NCBI RefSeq assembly: GCF_025215075.1 | Contig: NZ_JAOBTH010000029.1 | Coordinates: 248,001 to 312,000, forward strand | Source: Tenacibaculum haliotis | Lineage (GTDB): Bacteria > Bacteroidota > Bacteroidia > Flavobacteriales > Flavobacteriaceae | Reading direction: 5' to 3' | DNA length: 64,000 nt | Part shown: positions 18,502 through 28,650 of the stretch, piece after piece | Position numbering within the stretch: the stretch's first letter is position 1 | Layout: each line of letters opens with the position of its first letter | Position numbers and translations under genes: made by a program | Notes under the pieces: model-generated | Database searches by the model: none | Seen by the model: only the letters and a program-made list of their open reading frames with translations | What the model was told of the DNA's origin: nothing

Positions 18502-19239
18502 TTATTCTACATTAAAAGTAATTGGCAAAGTATATTTTACTTTTACAGTTTTATCATTTTGCTTACCTGGTGTAAATTTTGGAATTTTATTTACTACTTT
18601 GTTTGTTTCTTTTTCTAATCGTTTATGTGGTGCTCTAATTTTTATATCAGACACAACTCCAGATTTGTCAATTATAAATTGAGTGAAAATTTTATATTTT
18701 CCAGATCTTAATCCTAAATCTTGCGCTATTTCTCCATTAAAATAACGTTGAACATGTTGTTTAATTTTACGTTCAAAACATTTCCTATTCTCTACTTCAG
18801 ATAATCCTTCACAACCTTTAAAAACAGGTGCAGTTTGAACACTATTGATAGACATCGTGTTTTCTACCGGCTTATCTATCACTTTTTTTGTTATTGGTTC
18901 ACTAACAATTGTTTTGTTTTCTTCTGCTGGTTTAACTACTGTTTCAATTGCTATATCTGTATTTTTTACAATTTTTGGAAGTGCAATTGCTTTTAAAACT
19001 TGTTTTTTAGTTACCGTTTTTACTTTTATTTCTACCTTTTTCACTACAATAGGGTGTGAAAATGTAAAAACTGTTTCCACCGAATTATTATATGGAATAG
19101 ATATATCTCCTATTTTTTTTTCAGTTTCATGTTCTAAGGAAACAAAAACAATAAATAAGGTAAGTACTAAACCTAGCTGTGTAAAAATTGATGAAAATTT
19201 TTCTAATTGTTTTCTTGGATTTTTCTTTTGAGCATTCAT
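18502..19239 (-). CDS. Energy transducer TonB (paralogue 1)
   Basis: A 245-aa TonB-type protein: one N-terminal membrane helix (about residues 15-34), a periplasmic linker rich in K/V/T, then the TonB C-terminal domain (about 165-245) ending YTLPITFNVE. TonB couples the ExbBD proton motor to outer-membrane receptors. Unlike its neighbour, it has no proline-rich stretch. Probably a duplicate of the gene at 19343; a terminator (19291-19322) separates them, so it may have its own promoter. Confidence 0.82.
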   Translation of the reverse strand: MNAQKKNPRKQLEKFSSIFTQLGLVLTLFIVFVSLEHETEKKIGDISIPYNNSVETVFTFSHPIVVKKVEIKVKTVTKKQVLKAIALPKIVKNTDIAIETVVKPAEENKTIVSEPITKKVIDKPVENTMSINSVQTAPVFKGCEGLSEVENRKCFERKIKQHVQRYFNGEIAQDLGLRSGKYKIFTQFIIDKSGVVSDIKIRAPHKRLEKETNKVVNKIPKFTPGKQNDKTVKVKYTLPITFNVE

Positions 19240-19290
19240 AGTTATTAAGATTTAAGTTAATACTATGTTAAAACCAAGAAGTGTGCCAAT

Positions 19291-19322
19291 AAAAAAGCAA
19301 TCCAAAATGGATTGCTTTTTTA
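19291..19322 (-). terminator. Intrinsic terminator after the tonB gene at 19343
   Basis: A near-perfect stem (AAAAAAGCAATCC / GGATTGCTTTTTT) with a short AAAAT loop and a T run on the minus strand, 21 bp after the stop. Confidence 0.85.
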
Positions 19323-19342
19323 AAATATATTTTTATATAAAA

Positions 19343-20065
19343 TTACTCTACATTAAAAGTAATAGGTAATGTATATCCTACTCTTACTGCTCTACCTCTT
19401 TGTCTACCTGGTTTCATTTTAGGTATTTTTTTAGCTACACGAATAGCTTCTTTTTTTAATCTTGGGTGAGGAGCTCTTGCATTTACACTTATAATAGAAC
19501 CATCTTTATCAATTTTAAATTGAACATAGATTCTCTTTTTACCTGGTGCTAAGCCTAACTCGTTTGCCAATTCAGAATCAAAATAACGCTGAACGTGCTT
19601 TTGTAATTTCTTATTTAAACAAGCTTTCTTTTGTGATTTTGTTCCTGTACATCCTGGAAAAATAGGCACTTCTTCAATAATAGCGAAAGGTACATCTTCA
19701 TTAAAAACTTCTTCTTCTACAGCTTCTTCAATATCTTCTACTTCAACAGCTTCAGATTCATCAGTTTCAGTAGATTCAATAATAGTTTCCTCTACTTCTT
19801 TTTCATCCTCTACAACTTCAATTTTTTCAGGTGCTGGTGGTGGTGGTGTATTTGGTTTTGGCTTTGGTGGCTCAATTTGAAGCTCGATAGTTTCTTCTTC
19901 AATTTCTGAAGCCATGTTAGCCATTCCTAAATCTCCATACTCCTTATCGTATGTCTTATTCTCAATTGCAATATACGTTACAAATAAAGCTAAAACCAAA
20001 CCTAACTGCATAAACAGTTTACTATAGTTCTCTAAGTTTGACTTTGGATTTTTCTTAATTTCCAT
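19343..20065 (-). CDS. Energy transducer TonB (paralogue 2)
   Basis: A 240-aa TonB: membrane helix at about 19-36, a proline-rich segment (PPKPKPNTPPPPAPEK near 75-90), a very acidic linker with many Glu, then a C-terminal domain ending in the same YTLPITFNVE as paralogue 1. The shared GC-G/C core (FPGCTG vs FKGCEG), HVQRYF and RAPHxRL blocks show recent common descent. It lies 72 bp after vanZ and could be the last gene of the sprA cluster. Confidence 0.85.
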   Translation of the reverse strand: MEIKKNPKSNLENYSKLFMQLGLVLALFVTYIAIENKTYDKEYGDLGMANMASEIEEETIELQIEPPKPKPNTPPPPAPEKIEVVEDEKEVEETIIESTETDESEAVEVEDIEEAVEEEVFNEDVPFAIIEEVPIFPGCTGTKSQKKACLNKKLQKHVQRYFDSELANELGLAPGKKRIYVQFKIDKDGSIISVNARAPHPRLKKEAIRVAKKIPKMKPGRQRGRAVRVGYTLPITFNVE

Positions 20066-20137
20066 CCTAAATATTTTTTAATAGTTCGCTAATTTAATTA
20101 AATTATTTTAACTTTTACAAGCTAATTCTTTAAATAG

Positions 20138-20506
20138 TTACATTTTTCTTAAAAAAAGAAAGTAAATAATGTAAGCTATTAAAATACCCGTCGTGTTTGC
20201 TACAATATCTAAAACATCACCTGATCGGTAGGATGTTATTGTAACTTGAAGAGCTTCAATAATTATGCCGTAAAAAAAGCAACAAAAAACAATAAGAAAT
20301 TCATTGATCTTTGTTTTTTTTAAAGCCAACAACCAAATTAAATTTAAAACAAAATAAGCAAAGACATGCTCGTATTTATCTAAATTATTTAGTTGAATTG
20401 GTTGTTTTCCTATTTTTACTAAGCTTAAAATAGCAATACTAATGGTAATAAGTATTGCTATTCCTTTTAAATTACGCTTTAATAAGTTCTTGATATCCTT
20501 CAGCAC
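20138..20506 (-). CDS. VanZ family membrane protein
   Basis: A 122-aa protein with four membrane helices and the VanZ pattern ([20 protein letters not shown], and [19 protein letters not shown]). The family includes the teicoplanin-resistance protein VanZ, but most members, including this housekeeping neighbour of gcvH, have no known role. The first ATG (20506) overlaps the end of gcvH by 35 bp. No later in-frame Met precedes the first helix, so the overlap is probably real. Confidence 0.8.
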   Translation of the reverse strand: MLKDIKNLLKRNLKGIAILITISIAILSLVKIGKQPIQLNNLDKYEHVFAYFVLNLIWLLALKKTKINEFLIVFCCFFYGIIIEALQVTITSYRSGDVLDIVANTTGILIAYIIYFLFLRKM

Positions 20507-20852
20507 TTAATAAATCTGCTATTTGTGAATCATCTGATAGCTTAATTTTTATCATCCAACCTTTTCCGTAAGGATCAGAATTTACCAGTTCTGGTTCGTC
20601 TTCTAACGCTTCATTAAAAGCAATTACTTCTCCTGATAAAGGCATAAAAAGATCTGATACCGTTTTTACTGCTTCTACTGAACCAAAAACTTCTTCAATA
20701 TCTAAAGTTTCATCTAAAGTATCAACATCTACATACACGATATCACCTAATTCTCCTTGTGCAAAAGCTGTAATACCAATGGTAGCTACACCTTCTTCTA
20801 TCTTAACCCATTCGTGGTCTTTTGTATATTTTAATTCTGATGGAATGTTCAT
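20472..20852 (-). CDS. gcvH: Glycine cleavage system H protein
   Basis: A 126-aa lipoyl carrier. The lipoyl-lysine motif is [15 protein letters not shown] with Lys63, and the C-terminal [12 protein letters not shown] matches the family. It shuttles the aminomethyl group between P and T proteins. It sits 24 bp after sprA in a cluster whose order (malic enzyme, ruvA, sprA, gcvH, vanZ) appears to be common in flavobacteria. Confidence 0.93.
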   Translation of the reverse strand: MNIPSELKYTKDHEWVKIEEGVATIGITAFAQGELGDIVYVDVDTLDETLDIEEVFGSVEAVKTVSDLFMPLSGEVIAFNEALEDEPELVNSDPYGKGWMIKIKLSDDSQIADLLSAEGYQELIKA

Positions 20853-20876
20853 TGTACTATTTTTATTGTGTTTATT

Positions 20877-23800
20877 TTAATTTCCTAAATTGTATATTAT
20901 ATTGATTCCGGCATTGATAGATTGTCTCGGAAACGTAGTTGACACCGCATATTGAAACGTTTGATGGTTATAATAAAACGACGCTGTTAAATTACTACTT
21001 AAATTATAATCTGCTATAAATTTTAATCCAAATAAATTTTCCCCTCCTGTTATCTGACTATTTTCTTTATCAACACTTCGTATTAAAGTCAAATTATCTC
21101 TTAATGAAATATCTGCTCTTAAATTAATATCTCCTTTTAACGTTTCTTTTTTACCAGTAAATCGGGTTACAAATTTAACATCTCTAATTTTATATCCAAA
21201 TCCAACAACATATTCTGTTCCTTTAATGTCTGTTAACGTATTATTATTAAAATTTAACGTTAAACTTCTATCTCTTCTTACTTCTCCTTTAAATGAAAAT
21301 GAATTTTTCATTCTAAAGTCAACTTTTATCAATGGTGAAAATTCATCAATTAAAGTTGCCGACGAAAGTAATAGTTCTGGCTGATAATTACCAGAAGTAT
21401 TTGTATTTGTTGTAGGTGTTGTTGAATCGTATTGTAAATTATTAGTGTAATTTCCTATCGTATAAGACGATTTGTACCCGTGAGACAATGTAAAAGAAGA
21501 AAATGTCTTCTTAAACCATTTATTTTTCATGAACCCATTAAAACGCAATGTCCAGTTAGGGATTGGAATATTTTTAAAAATATTGGTACTTACCGAACTT
21601 GCGCTATTACCCGAATATGCGGCAATAAATGCTGGTAACATTGCTTGTTGTCCGCTTTCTTTAAATCCACCGACAGGTTGGTTTGTCGTTGCCAATCTAT
21701 TAGCTATTATGCTTCTATTAGCTAAAAACGTTTCATATAATTCTTCACTATCTGTAAAAGCAGTACCTAACATAAAGTGACTGATACTATAATTACCTGT
21801 TTCAAAGGCTTTAATATTCGGATCTTGTTCAAAACCTCCATTTCCATCTGAAATAACATCTAATTGTTGATTTAGATTACTTGTTTTAATGCGGGTTCCT
21901 ATTAAATCAATTGTTAAGGTTTTAAAAGGTTTTACAGAAATATTATAATCTAATTTTTTATATTTTGTTTTACCGTAATTCTTACTATAATAAGGTTGAT
22001 TATCGTCTGTTTGACTTGTTCTTGTTACCAACCATCCGTTTTCAATAGCTCTATTTAAAATATCTGTTTGGCTACCAAATACAAATCCTAAAGTTGGTGC
22101 CGAACCTCCTCCGTAATTATTTCTCCCTAAGAAACCTACTGATGGTTTATATCCTTGTAACAACGTTCCGTTATTTTCAGTATAACTAATTTTAGCTCTT
22201 TTTACTGATGTTAATACGTCGTACATTCCTTTCATCACTTTATGACCAAAAGAAGCATTTCTTTTTAATTTTGCTTTTTGTTTTGATGCTTTAGCTCCTA
22301 AAGTGGCTGCTCCTTTTTTCGCAACTTTCTTTTTGGTTCCTTTTAACAACAACTTATCTAGTTTTAACGTTTTGTAAAAACGTCCAAAATCTATATTTGT
22401 ATTAAAATTATGTGTGTTTGCATTCTGTATCATATTACCAACAACATCTACATAATTTATGTTTTGTCCGTTTGGTAATTCCAAGCTACTTTGTGAACTA
22501 GCTTTCCAATCAAAATCAGCATTATATCCATAATCCGCACTTAAAAAGCTTAAATATGGCAACTTGCTAAGAGGTAATTTATAGGTTGCATTTAATTTTT
22601 GATGATAATTATCGGGTCTACCAATCGTAAAAAATTGATCGTATATTTCTAAATCTTCATCATTTCCAAAACTATCATATATATGATTATTTGTAGCATT
22701 GAAATTTAACTGCAATGATTTTGTTAAGTCGAAACCAATCGTATAGTCCCAATTAAACATAAATCTACGTTGAATTAATTCTGGCTGAGCTGTTAACCCT
22801 TCAATTAAGTTTCTTGATTGTTGCGAATTATAATTTCTATTAATTCTAGAATTAAGTGCGATCGTTTTTGGTACCGGGTTAAAATTAAGATCTTTTATAA
22901 ATCGCAAGTATTTACTACTAAAAGTTTTCGATTTTTTAAAAGGTTCGATAACAAAAGGCTTAAAGTTAAAATTATAACTCGCCCCTGCCATTACATTCTT
23001 ATTTTCAAACTTTTCAATATTATAATCTTTATGAAATTCTTCATTATGCGCATACGAAACTGATAAATTTTCCACATCGTAAAATTTCGGTTTCTTCTTG
23101 CTTTCAGGATTCTTATTCTTTTTTACATTGATAAAACTAATGCTTTTTCTACGTGTATAATCTTGTGCGTTTTTACTATTCGGGTTTTTACCTAAGGCAT
23201 CTTCTAATGCGACATCCTGAAACTGAGGATCATATTTAGGATCTCTAAATTCCTCACCATAAGTATAACTCATCGGCACTTGCATGCTCCATTTTTTAGG
23301 CATCATTTTACCTAACTGAACATTAGTTGCAACGCTATATTGTTTAATTTCTTCTATACTTCTTTGCTGTACTCTATCTTCAACATTACCAAAACCAATG
23401 GTAGACATTCTTCCTGCTAAAGAAAGATCCATAACATCTGCTAAATTTGCATCTGCATTTACTACAGCTGCCCAACCGCCTTTATTATCAAAACCTACGG
23501 CGCGTAACTCATTAAACCAAATTTCTGCTGTTTTATCTGAATTCGATACGTTTTTCATTCCTAACATTACAGTTCTTACTTGCGCTAATGTAGGATTTCC
23601 TTTTACTGATATTTTTAATCCATTAGAACTTGTTGCTGAAAAAATATCAGTAATATTTGTTCCGGCACCCGTTGGTCTTTCAATTTTTAAATTTGCTAAT
23701 TCTTGTAACGGAACCTCTAAATTATTTGCTTCTGGCCAAACATCTAATGAAGTAGCTCTTGATGTTGATAAAATTAACGGTTTTTCAATTTCGTAATAAT

Positions 23801-26800
23801 TATCATTTAAATCTGTTCCAAAACGAATAACAGCTACCATGTCGCCATCTTGGGTACTTGCAGTCGTTGGCTTTTCTGCATGTAAAAACATACGTAGTTT
23901 TTTATACCTACGCATATCAATATTTATATTTTTAAAAATAGTTCGCGCTTCATCAGCAGGTAAATCTGTAGCTTTTAAAGTAACAGACTGTTCATTTTGT
24001 CGCTGAATTCTGTTTGTTCCCTGTAATTGTTCTCGTTGAATACCTGGAGGCAGTTTGTAAATTTCTTGATTTTGCTCAATACTAACCACACCTACTTCAA
24101 AATTATTAAGCTGTGTATTGTCTAAACTTACAGGCACTCCTGTTTGTGGTAACGTTTTTGTATACCTACGCCAATCTCCTCTTACCAATTCTAATTCTCC
24201 GAATCTTAAAACAACTGGCATTTTAAATTGCGAAAGAAACATTCTTATAAAACGGATGCTATTAAAATCGGTAATTCCGTTAATTTTCTGAGCATCAACA
24301 ACATTTCTTACCGGAATTCTAAATTGATACCAAGTTGTATTTCTAGATGTTCCGTTTGCTAACGAAATTGGCTCACTTTTTACATCTATAATATGATTCT
24401 GTCCTAACTGTAAATCGTTTTTATTTAATGAAACCTCGTATTCAAAATAACTACTTACGGGATTCATTGTTTGATCTTTATTGATATCTTCTACATCGGG
24501 GTATGTTGTTGATGAAGTAGGATAAGATTCGTTTGATTGACTTGCTGTTGGTGAGTTTCCTTGCGTACCGTTAAAGTTTTTATATCTTGATAAAACCGAC
24601 GGATTTGAATTTTCTAAAGACCCTCCTCTAAAATACTGAAAGTTATCTCCTGCCGGATCATCTAAAGATGCAAACGCCGGAAATTTTATTTTTTCATCTT
24701 CATCCGTCAATCCATCTAAACCAATATCTTGATTTATTCTAGCGCCAGGACTTGAATCAAAAGCATATAAAATTGATGGATTTATTGGTGTATTACCCCA
24801 AGCGGTTTCATTTACATTTGTTCCGTCTATTTTATTTCCATCAATAGGTAAACCATTTTCATACTGTTTTCTACCATCCTTTAAAATATCTTCAGATATA
24901 TTTCCTAAATTAATAAATAACTTCCCTACTTGGTTACTTAAATCTTGAGGATTTACTCCTGCTGATAATCCTTCTGCTTGTGTGATTGAGTAATTCTCAT
25001 AAGGATCCATCAACCAAAATTGAATATACTCTACATTCGCTTGTTCAAAATTATTAGTTGTTAATGGTCGCATAATTCCTCCCCAACGTTCTTCTGGAGT
25101 TACTGAACTTCCGTTTGGATTATAATTATAAGGTCCTCTTTCCGATGGATAATATGCTAAATCTAAAGTACGTACTAAATTTTGCTGTGTAATATCTAAA
25201 TCGGTATTTGGAAATAATTCATTGTAACGTATTTGACGAACTTCATTTCTTGACAACTCATTTTCATCAATATTACTAGGTCTATTTCCGCTACCATAAA
25301 ATAATTGATCTACATTATACCAAGCTATTTTTCCTCTCGAAAAATTATATGATAAAGGATCTGGATTATTATTTACAATAACATCATTATAATTATCTGG
25401 TGTACTTGCTAAAAACCATTGTTGTGGTGAACTTAGGTTTATTGGAATTTGAGAAGCTTCAAAATCATCTAAATAAGAAGTTGCGGTACCATCAACATTA
25501 ATTCCGCTTGGCGATCCTGGTAATAAATATGCCATATCAGCTCTTACAGATACATTAGACGGAGCGTCAGTTTCTACAAAAGGTAATTTATTGGCTAATT
25601 TTGTTAAATAAGGAACCTCAGCTGAGTAATCTAGATTTAAACCTAACATTACATTATCAATAGGTTCTCCGCCAAAATTCACTTTTGGTGTAATTGGTTT
25701 TTCACTTACGTTTAAATAAGTTCCTCCTAAAGTAAATTTATCAGAAAAACGATGTTCTACATCAATACCTATAAACGTTTTTCTCTGTTGACTAAACAAG
25801 TTATTACTCTCTGTAGTTGCGCTAATTGGCACGCCAGAAGCCTCTAATCCTGGGTCTAAAATCTGTACACGTCCTAACTGGTAATCTACCACATAATCAA
25901 TACCTTCTACCAACTGCCTTCCTCCAGCAGTTACTCGTACCGAACCTCTTGGTATATTAAACCCTCCTAAAGAAATACCTCTGCTTGTTTCTGATTTAAA
26001 ATATCCCTTTAAAAAGAATTTATCTTTATTCTGATATTCATTTTTTGCCTGAATTTTAGTGGTTAAATACAGTTCTTCAAAAAGGTATTTATCTTGATCT
26101 GAAGGATCGGTAAGTTCATCTCTTAAATCAACTCCAAAAGGTTCTGGTTCTGGAAACAACACATAACCTCTTTCAGAATTCACTGTAATTCCGTCTACAT
26201 AATCGAAAAAACCATCACCGTTTGGCACTGTATATTGACTTTGATCGAGTTTATCTAAATTTAAAATACGTAATAACGGCTTGTCTGTTATTCCTGGTGT
26301 TAAGGCTTTTTGCAAGGTATTCTGTAACGTTCCTGTTTCATCGTCACGGTACAATAATTCAAAACGAAACCCCTCACGTTGTAAAGGAAAAGCACCTAAG
26401 GCATATACGTTCTTCATCATTAAACGCCATGTAGGAAACGCTTCTGCTGGTGTACCAGAAGTACCTCCCGTTCCTGGGCGTACTGTATTTAAAATTTCAC
26501 TACGTAATAACTTTACTACCAAATTATCTGGAGCAACTACACCATCATTAGAAAATTCACCTACTTTAAATACTGATTCTCCATTAGATGCTCCAACGAC
26601 TGTATACTCGTAAGCAACTGCTAAAACTTCTCCGTCATTTAATCTTCTATTTAAAGAGATAAATCCTAATTGTGGGTGCACTCTAAACTCATTTGATTGT
26701 AGTTTTCGTGCATTTTGTAAGTATGAATAGTTAAACCCCTGACGTGCTTGTGTAACAATACTTCCAATCGCATTATCCACCGAAGCAACATCTCTAATAC

Positions 26801-28010
26801 CACCTGTAGTTGTAGTTAATAATGAGCTTAAATTGTTAACGCCGTTATATGGTAATATTTTAGAATTTACTGAAATTGCTCCAGGTATTGTAGTAATATC
26901 TGTAGGATCAACCTTGTTTGCATCTTTAGATTCTCCTAAATCGGCAAGTCCTACAATACTACGATAATCTGTTACATTTTGAGTTCTATTGGTAATCCAA
27001 ACCTCTACTCTTGTTATATTGATTGGGCTGTTTACCAAAGGATAATTATCTAATGCTTTTTTATAGTTTTCTCTAAAGTATTGTCCTAAAAAAAAGTGAC
27101 GATCGTTATCATAATCAGAAGCACGGAATTCAAATTGTTCTATCGTTGCCCCTCCTTCTGAAATAACTGTTTTAGATTGTGAGTTTTGTTGTGAAAATGC
27201 AGCCGTTACATATGTTTTACCAAACTGTAATTCCGTTTTTATACCAAATAACGTTTGTGCCCCATTTATCAATGAGTTTTTAATTGGCATACTAATATTA
27301 CCAGCTTCAATATTTCTTATAATATCATCTTCGGTGGGCGTATATTCTAATTTGATAATATTCTGAAAATCGAAAGTAGATTGCGTGTCGTAATTTGCCG
27401 TTACCTTTAATCGTTTACCTACTTTTGCTTGTAAGCTTGTACTTATTTGCTGATCGAAATCAAACGTAAAACTACTTTGATTTTCTATAGATATTTGAGG
27501 GTTTTCATTTTTTTGATAAATCCCTCCAAGCTTTATATTTACCTGACCAGTAGGGTTTACATCAACTTCATTTCCACCAAAAACAGATTCAAAAAACTTA
27601 GAGTTTACATAATATTTTGGAAGTAAATTTTTTCTAGCACTTTTATTTCCCTTCTTCTTAGAGTTTGTTGCATCAATTTTTTCTTTAAAATAATCTTTTA
27701 CATCATTTTTTAACCGATACTTATTATACTCCTCAGGAGTCATAAAAATAGGGGTACCAATATAGTAATCACCAATTTTCTCTACCAACACAAACTTGTT
27801 TATCGTTTTATCATATCTTATGATTTTTTCCGTTGGATTATTTAAGAAAAGACTCCCTTTTTGATTGCTATTAAAATTATACTTTAAAGGTATAATAGTA
27901 TCTTTCTTAACAGTATTTCCGTTATTATTAGAAGTACTTTGCGAAAACGAAACAACACTTACCAGTAAAGTAAGTGTTGTAAGTAATGTATTGATAATTG
28001 TTTTTTTCAA
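20877..28010 (-). CDS. sprA: SprA/Sov, outer-membrane translocon of the type IX secretion system
   Basis: A 2,377-aa protein with a signal peptide (cut after about residue 23, SFSQ), close to the usual length of about 2,400 aa for SprA. It is full of beta-strand repeats and ends in the barrel-type NAGINIIYNLGN. SprA forms the very large single-chain barrel through which type IX cargo (adhesins for gliding, secreted enzymes) crosses the outer membrane. It contains a Lys/Arg-rich patch near residues 1,890-1,930 and tracts such as GGRQLVEGIDYVVDYQLGRVQIL repeated with variation. It is 6 bp downstream of ruvA and is the strongest marker that this organism belongs to the T9SS-bearing Bacteroidota. 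Confidence 0.95.
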   Translation of the reverse strand: MKKTIINTLLTTLTLLVSVVSFSQSTSNNNGNTVKKDTIIPLKYNFNSNQKGSLFLNNPTEKIIRYDKTINKFVLVEKIGDYYIGTPIFMTPEEYNKYRLKNDVKDYFKEKIDATNSKKKGNKSARKNLLPKYYVNSKFFESVFGGNEVDVNPTGQVNIKLGGIYQKNENPQISIENQSSFTFDFDQQISTSLQAKVGKRLKVTANYDTQSTFDFQNIIKLEYTPTEDDIIRNIEAGNISMPIKNSLINGAQTLFGIKTELQFGKTYVTAAFSQQNSQSKTVISEGGATIEQFEFRASDYDNDRHFFLGQYFRENYKKALDNYPLVNSPINITRVEVWITNRTQNVTDYRSIVGLADLGESKDANKVDPTDITTIPGAISVNSKILPYNGVNNLSSLLTTTTGGIRDVASVDNAIGSIVTQARQGFNYSYLQNARKLQSNEFRVHPQLGFISLNRRLNDGEVLAVAYEYTVVGASNGESVFKVGEFSNDGVVAPDNLVVKLLRSEILNTVRPGTGGTSGTPAEAFPTWRLMMKNVYALGAFPLQREGFRFELLYRDDETGTLQNTLQKALTPGITDKPLLRILNLDKLDQSQYTVPNGDGFFDYVDGITVNSERGYVLFPEPEPFGVDLRDELTDPSDQDKYLFEELYLTTKIQAKNEYQNKDKFFLKGYFKSETSRGISLGGFNIPRGSVRVTAGGRQLVEGIDYVVDYQLGRVQILDPGLEASGVPISATTESNNLFSQQRKTFIGIDVEHRFSDKFTLGGTYLNVSEKPITPKVNFGGEPIDNVMLGLNLDYSAEVPYLTKLANKLPFVETDAPSNVSVRADMAYLLPGSPSGINVDGTATSYLDDFEASQIPINLSSPQQWFLASTPDNYNDVIVNNNPDPLSYNFSRGKIAWYNVDQLFYGSGNRPSNIDENELSRNEVRQIRYNELFPNTDLDITQQNLVRTLDLAYYPSERGPYNYNPNGSSVTPEERWGGIMRPLTTNNFEQANVEYIQFWLMDPYENYSITQAEGLSAGVNPQDLSNQVGKLFINLGNISEDILKDGRKQYENGLPIDGNKIDGTNVNETAWGNTPINPSILYAFDSSPGARINQDIGLDGLTDEDEKIKFPAFASLDDPAGDNFQYFRGGSLENSNPSVLSRYKNFNGTQGNSPTASQSNESYPTSSTTYPDVEDINKDQTMNPVSSYFEYEVSLNKNDLQLGQNHIIDVKSEPISLANGTSRNTTWYQFRIPVRNVVDAQKINGITDFNSIRFIRMFLSQFKMPVVLRFGELELVRGDWRRYTKTLPQTGVPVSLDNTQLNNFEVGVVSIEQNQEIYKLPPGIQREQLQGTNRIQRQNEQSVTLKATDLPADEARTIFKNINIDMRRYKKLRMFLHAEKPTTASTQDGDMVAVIRFGTDLNDNYYEIEKPLILSTSRATSLDVWPEANNLEVPLQELANLKIERPTGAGTNITDIFSATSSNGLKISVKGNPTLAQVRTVMLGMKNVSNSDKTAEIWFNELRAVGFDNKGGWAAVVNADANLADVMDLSLAGRMSTIGFGNVEDRVQQRSIEEIKQYSVATNVQLGKMMPKKWSMQVPMSYTYGEEFRDPKYDPQFQDVALEDALGKNPNSKNAQDYTRRKSISFINVKKNKNPESKKKPKFYDVENLSVSYAHNEEFHKDYNIEKFENKNVMAGASYNFNFKPFVIEPFKKSKTFSSKYLRFIKDLNFNPVPKTIALNSRINRNYNSQQSRNLIEGLTAQPELIQRRFMFNWDYTIGFDLTKSLQLNFNATNNHIYDSFGNDEDLEIYDQFFTIGRPDNYHQKLNATYKLPLSKLPYLSFLSADYGYNADFDWKASSQSSLELPNGQNINYVDVVGNMIQNANTHNFNTNIDFGRFYKTLKLDKLLLKGTKKKVAKKGAATLGAKASKQKAKLKRNASFGHKVMKGMYDVLTSVKRAKISYTENNGTLLQGYKPSVGFLGRNNYGGGSAPTLGFVFGSQTDILNRAIENGWLVTRTSQTDDNQPYYSKNYGKTKYKKLDYNISVKPFKTLTIDLIGTRIKTSNLNQQLDVISDGNGGFEQDPNIKAFETGNYSISHFMLGTAFTDSEELYETFLANRSIIANRLATTNQPVGGFKESGQQAMLPAFIAAYSGNSASSVSTNIFKNIPIPNWTLRFNGFMKNKWFKKTFSSFTLSHGYKSSYTIGNYTNNLQYDSTTPTTNTNTSGNYQPELLLSSATLIDEFSPLIKVDFRMKNSFSFKGEVRRDRSLTLNFNNNTLTDIKGTEYVVGFGYKIRDVKFVTRFTGKKETLKGDINLRADISLRDNLTLIRSVDKENSQITGGENLFGLKFIADYNLSSNLTASFYYNHQTFQYAVSTTFPRQSINAGINIIYNLGN

Positions 28011-28016
28011 CCCCTT

Positions 28017-28598
28017 TTATAAATTTTTTAACGCCTGTTTTATGAGTGTTTCAACACTAGCATCAGGTGTTTCTTTTAATATATTTCCGATAACTTTATC
28101 TGCCTGCTTGCGTGCAAACCCAAGAACCTCTAATGCAGATAACGCTTCTTCTTTACTTGTATTGTTTTGAGCAATTGAAACTTCATCTAAATCAAAAACC
28201 TTTAAAACTTTATCTTTTAAATCAACAATAACACGTTGTGCCGTTTTTGCGCCAATTCCTTTTACAGATTGTATTGTTTTTACATCTTCTGAAGCAATTG
28301 CTTGTTGTATTTCTTCAGATGTCATTGATGACAACATTGTTCTTGCAATACTTGGTCCGACTCCTGAAACAGAGGTAAGTAATCTAAAAATTTCCCGTTC
28401 TACTTTAGTAAAAAAACCATACAATGTATGTGCATCTTCTCTTACAGATAAATGCGTGTACAACAACACATTTTCATCATCTGGTAACGAAGAATACGTA
28501 TGTAAAGAAATGTGTAATAAATATCCTACTCCATTACAGTCTATTACTGCATAAGTAGGGTTTTTCTCCACAAGTTTCCCCTTAATTTGTGTGATCAT
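28017..28598 (-). CDS. ruvA: Holliday junction branch migration protein RuvA
   Basis: A 193-aa protein: N-terminal OB fold (MITQIKGKLVEKNPTYAVIDCNGVGYLLHI), tandem helix-hairpin-helix motifs (SVSGVGPSIARTML and VKGIGAKTAQRVIVDL), and a C-terminal UBA-like domain (EEALSALEVLGF...). RuvA binds four-way junctions and loads RuvB. Second gene of the cluster. Confidence 0.95.
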   Translation of the reverse strand: MITQIKGKLVEKNPTYAVIDCNGVGYLLHISLHTYSSLPDDENVLLYTHLSVREDAHTLYGFFTKVEREIFRLLTSVSGVGPSIARTMLSSMTSEEIQQAIASEDVKTIQSVKGIGAKTAQRVIVDLKDKVLKVFDLDEVSIAQNNTSKEEALSALEVLGFARKQADKVIGNILKETPDASVETLIKQALKNL

Positions 28599-28650
28599 TC
28601 TATTAAATTTCTACTTGTCTAATGTAGACAAATTATTTAGTATTAAAAAC

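Noticed and set aside
23398..23796. 132-aa antisense ORF inside sprA
   Set aside because: No family pattern; it mirrors a strongly conserved gene. Several similar antisense ORFs in sprA (21529, 22818, 26222, 26281) are rejected for the same reason.
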